Positions 23,040-24,390 of a stretch of DNA of 24,390 nucleotides are shown in pieces. The stretch covers positions 1 to 24,390 of the forward strand of contig LIBD01000003.1 in the NCBI GenBank assembly GCA_001437855.1, written 5' to 3'. A program made the position numbers and the translations under genes. The DNA is from Actinobacteria bacterium BACL4 MAG-120820-bin23. GTDB taxonomy: Bacteria; Actinomycetota; Actinomycetes; Nanopelagicales; Nanopelagicaceae. The notes beneath the pieces were generated by a model. It was not told the DNA's origin. It saw nothing but the letters and a program-made list of their open reading frames with translations, and ran no database searches. The number at the start of each line of letters is the position of its first letter. Positions within the stretch are counted from its first letter, which is position 1.

Positions 23040-24017
23040 CTAATTCAACAGATCTGGACTAATGCTTGCCTCAGTATCTGGTACTCCCAATTCCCTGGCT
23101 CGTTTATCGGCCATTGCAAGTAAGCGACGTATCCGTCCTGCAATTGCATCTTTTGTCATTGGAGGCGAAGCTAAGGAACCAAGCTCTTCAAGGCTAGCTT
23201 GACCATGTAAAACTCTTAACTCTCCTGCTTCTTTTAAGTGACTTGGTATTTCTGGACCAAGTATTTCCATTGCTCGCTGGACTCTGGCAGAAGCTGCAAC
23301 GGCAGCTCTTGCTGACCTACGTAAATTTGCATCATCAAAATTTGCTAAGCGATTTGCTGTAGCTCGTACCTCACGTCGCATTCTGCGCTCTTCCCAAGCA
23401 AGTACCGTCTCATGAGCACCAAGTCTTGTTAATAGGGCGCCAATCGCATCACCATCTCGAATAACTACACGATCCACACCACGAACTTCACGTGCTTTTG
23501 CGGTAATTCCAAGTCGTCTTGCAGCGCCTACTAACGCAAGAGCAGCTTCAGGTCCTGGACAAGTAATTTCCAATGCAGAGGAGCGACCCGGTTCAGTTAA
23601 TGAGCCATGAGCTAAAAAAGCTCCCCGCCATGCTGACTCTGAATCACAAATTGCTGCCGAGACTACTTGTGGGGGTAGACCTCTAATCGGTCTATTGTTT
23701 GCATCAACTAAGCCAGTTTGTCTAGCTAATGCATCTGCATCAGCAATCACTCTTACAATATATCGACTGCCTTTTCTAATTCCACTGGAAGAAACAACAG
23801 ATAACTCACTTTCATGACCAAAAATTTCAGATATATCTTTGCGTAGCCTTCTAGCAGTTTGAGCAGCATCTAGTTCAACCTCAACAATTATCTTTCCAGC
23901 TGCTACGTGAAGTCCACCAGCAAATCTAAGTAGGGCCGATACCTCGGCTTTTCTACAGCATGGCCTAGTTACGGAGAGCCTTCCTAGCTCATCTTTTACT
24001 GCCTCTGTCATTGCCAT
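23040..24017 (-). CDS. whiA: DNA-binding protein WhiA
   Basis: WhiA is a regulator with an N-terminal degenerate LAGLIDADG homing-endonuclease fold and a C-terminal HTH. It controls sporulation in Streptomyces and affects cell division in other Gram-positive bacteria. It has 325 residues, the usual length. TEAVKDELGRL and CCRKAEVSALLRFAGGLH open the family; AFLAHGSLTEPGRSSALEI lies in the second fold repeat; the HTH is at about 265-310 (HGQASLEELG, MTKDAIAGRIRRLLAMADK). A strong Shine-Dalgarno (GGGGGAG) is five bases before the ATG. It follows yvcK by 40 bases, the conserved order in this phylum. Confidence 0.97.
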   Translation of the reverse strand: MAMTEAVKDELGRLSVTRPCCRKAEVSALLRFAGGLHVAAGKIIVEVELDAAQTARRLRKDISEIFGHESELSVVSSSGIRKGSRYIVRVIADADALARQTGLVDANNRPIRGLPPQVVSAAICDSESAWRGAFLAHGSLTEPGRSSALEITCPGPEAALALVGAARRLGITAKAREVRGVDRVVIRDGDAIGALLTRLGAHETVLAWEERRMRREVRATANRLANFDDANLRRSARAAVAASARVQRAMEILGPEIPSHLKEAGELRVLHGQASLEELGSLASPPMTKDAIAGRIRRLLAMADKRARELGVPDTEASISPDLLN

Positions 24018-24057
24018 TTAATCTCCCCCGTTATTTATGTGAATATCTAAGCAGGTA

Positions 24058-24390
24058 TTACCCTAAAATGTGGCTGAAAGCGGAAATTAGTTTCTCTCTA
24101 TCATGACGGTAGTTCTGCTCACTATTTTTCAAATCTAATGCTATGACTTGGCCACCGCACTTTTTTACAAGGTCATAAAACCTTGAGTCAGCATCATTTT
24201 GAGAGTTATCAATTAGCGCATAGTCAAATCTAAAACTTGGTGCATGTTTCAAAACTAGGAGTAGATGCTCCTCTAAAGGCTTGTCGTAGTACTCATCGGC
24301 TACTTTTTTATCCGGTAAATTGAAGATGATAATCTTTTTAGCTTTACTTTGCTCTAGCATTCTTGCTTGTTCTTGATGGAGAAAATGTGG
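24058..24390 (-). CDS. yvcK: Gluconeogenesis factor YvcK/CofD-like, C-terminal end (runs off right edge)
   Basis: Only the last 110 codons are in the window; the frame stays open to 24390 (PHFLHQEQARMLEQ before the rest), so the ATG at 24360 is internal. The visible part resembles the C-terminus of the UPF0052/YvcK family: KKIIIFNLPDK in place of the more usual NLxxQPGET, EEHLLLVLKHAPSFRFDYAL, and a final YRHDREKLISAFSHIL that matches the RHDPxxLAxAL end of actinobacterial homologs. The family binds UDP-sugars and is needed for growth on gluconeogenic carbon and for cell shape in some species. Its position just before whiA supports the call. The NLPDK segment is divergent, which lowers confidence slightly. 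Confidence 0.82.
   Translation of the reverse strand, partial: PHFLHQEQARMLEQSKAKKIIIFNLPDKKVADEYYDKPLEEHLLLVLKHAPSFRFDYALIDNSQNDADSRFYDLVKKCGGQVIALDLKNSEQNYRHDREKLISAFSHILG

Noticed and set aside
23030..23045. Intrinsic terminator after whiA
   Set aside because: There is a T-run on the minus strand just after the whiA stop, but no GC-rich stem precedes it.
1..24390. CRISPR arrays, transposons, phage genes, tRNA or rRNA genes
   Set aside because: No regularly spaced repeats, transposase or integrase motifs, terminal inverted repeats, or tRNA/rRNA-like stretches were seen; nearly every base lies in a housekeeping gene.

Overview
This window is a compact, AT-rich stretch of actinobacterial chromosome made up almost entirely of housekeeping genes. 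The assignment rests on lineage markers: RbpA (RNA polymerase-binding protein), WhiA next to YvcK, a DUF3099 membrane protein, and a SUF operon headed by sufR that includes a Rieske ferredoxin. Low GC, near-zero intergenic space, stop/start overlaps throughout and convergent genes that share stop-codon bases point to a streamlined genome. A free-living low-GC actinobacterium of the freshwater acI (Nanopelagicales) type is my inference; no rRNA is present to confirm it. I see no phage, IS element, CRISPR array, tRNA or rRNA.

Left part (1-6354, minus strand). The translation block infC-rpmI-rplT-23S rRNA methyltransferase-pheS-pheT is followed by argC, which runs off the left edge. infC is best read as starting at an AUC codon behind a good Shine-Dalgarno and a hairpin-rich leader. 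argC has its own promoter, with two ArgR-type boxes and apparently no 5' UTR.

Middle (6355-14886). A small plus-strand DUF3099 gene meets an ABC exporter gene tail to tail. Upstream of the exporter on the minus strand is the complete SUF iron-sulfur cluster operon, in transcription order sufR-sufB-sufD-Rieske ferredoxin-sufC-sufS-sufU-sufT. SufR is the predicted Fe-S sensing repressor; SufBCD is the scaffold; SufS and SufU supply sulfur; SufT helps maturation. A CAAC-N6-GTTG palindrome at the sufR start is a probable SufR operator.

Right part (14887-24390). On the plus strand, heme A synthase (ctaA), transketolase (tkt) and glucose-6-phosphate isomerase (pgi) are coupled by overlaps. On the minus strand are yvcK (end only), whiA, gap, pgk, tpiA, secG and rbpA. 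This matches the well-known actinobacterial tkt-to-uvrC neighbourhood, but ctaB, tal, zwf, opcA and pgl, usually found there, are absent from it.

The most notable cross-cutting signal is that five genes (argC, the rRNA methyltransferase, DUF3099, the ABC exporter and ctaA) have a TAnnnT -10-like hexamer exactly six bases before the start codon, which predicts leaderless mRNAs, while others (rpmI, rplT, sufC, tpiA, gap, whiA, infC) have clear Shine-Dalgarno sequences. I found no evidence of a wholly new multi-gene system here; the interest is mainly regulatory and in genome reduction.
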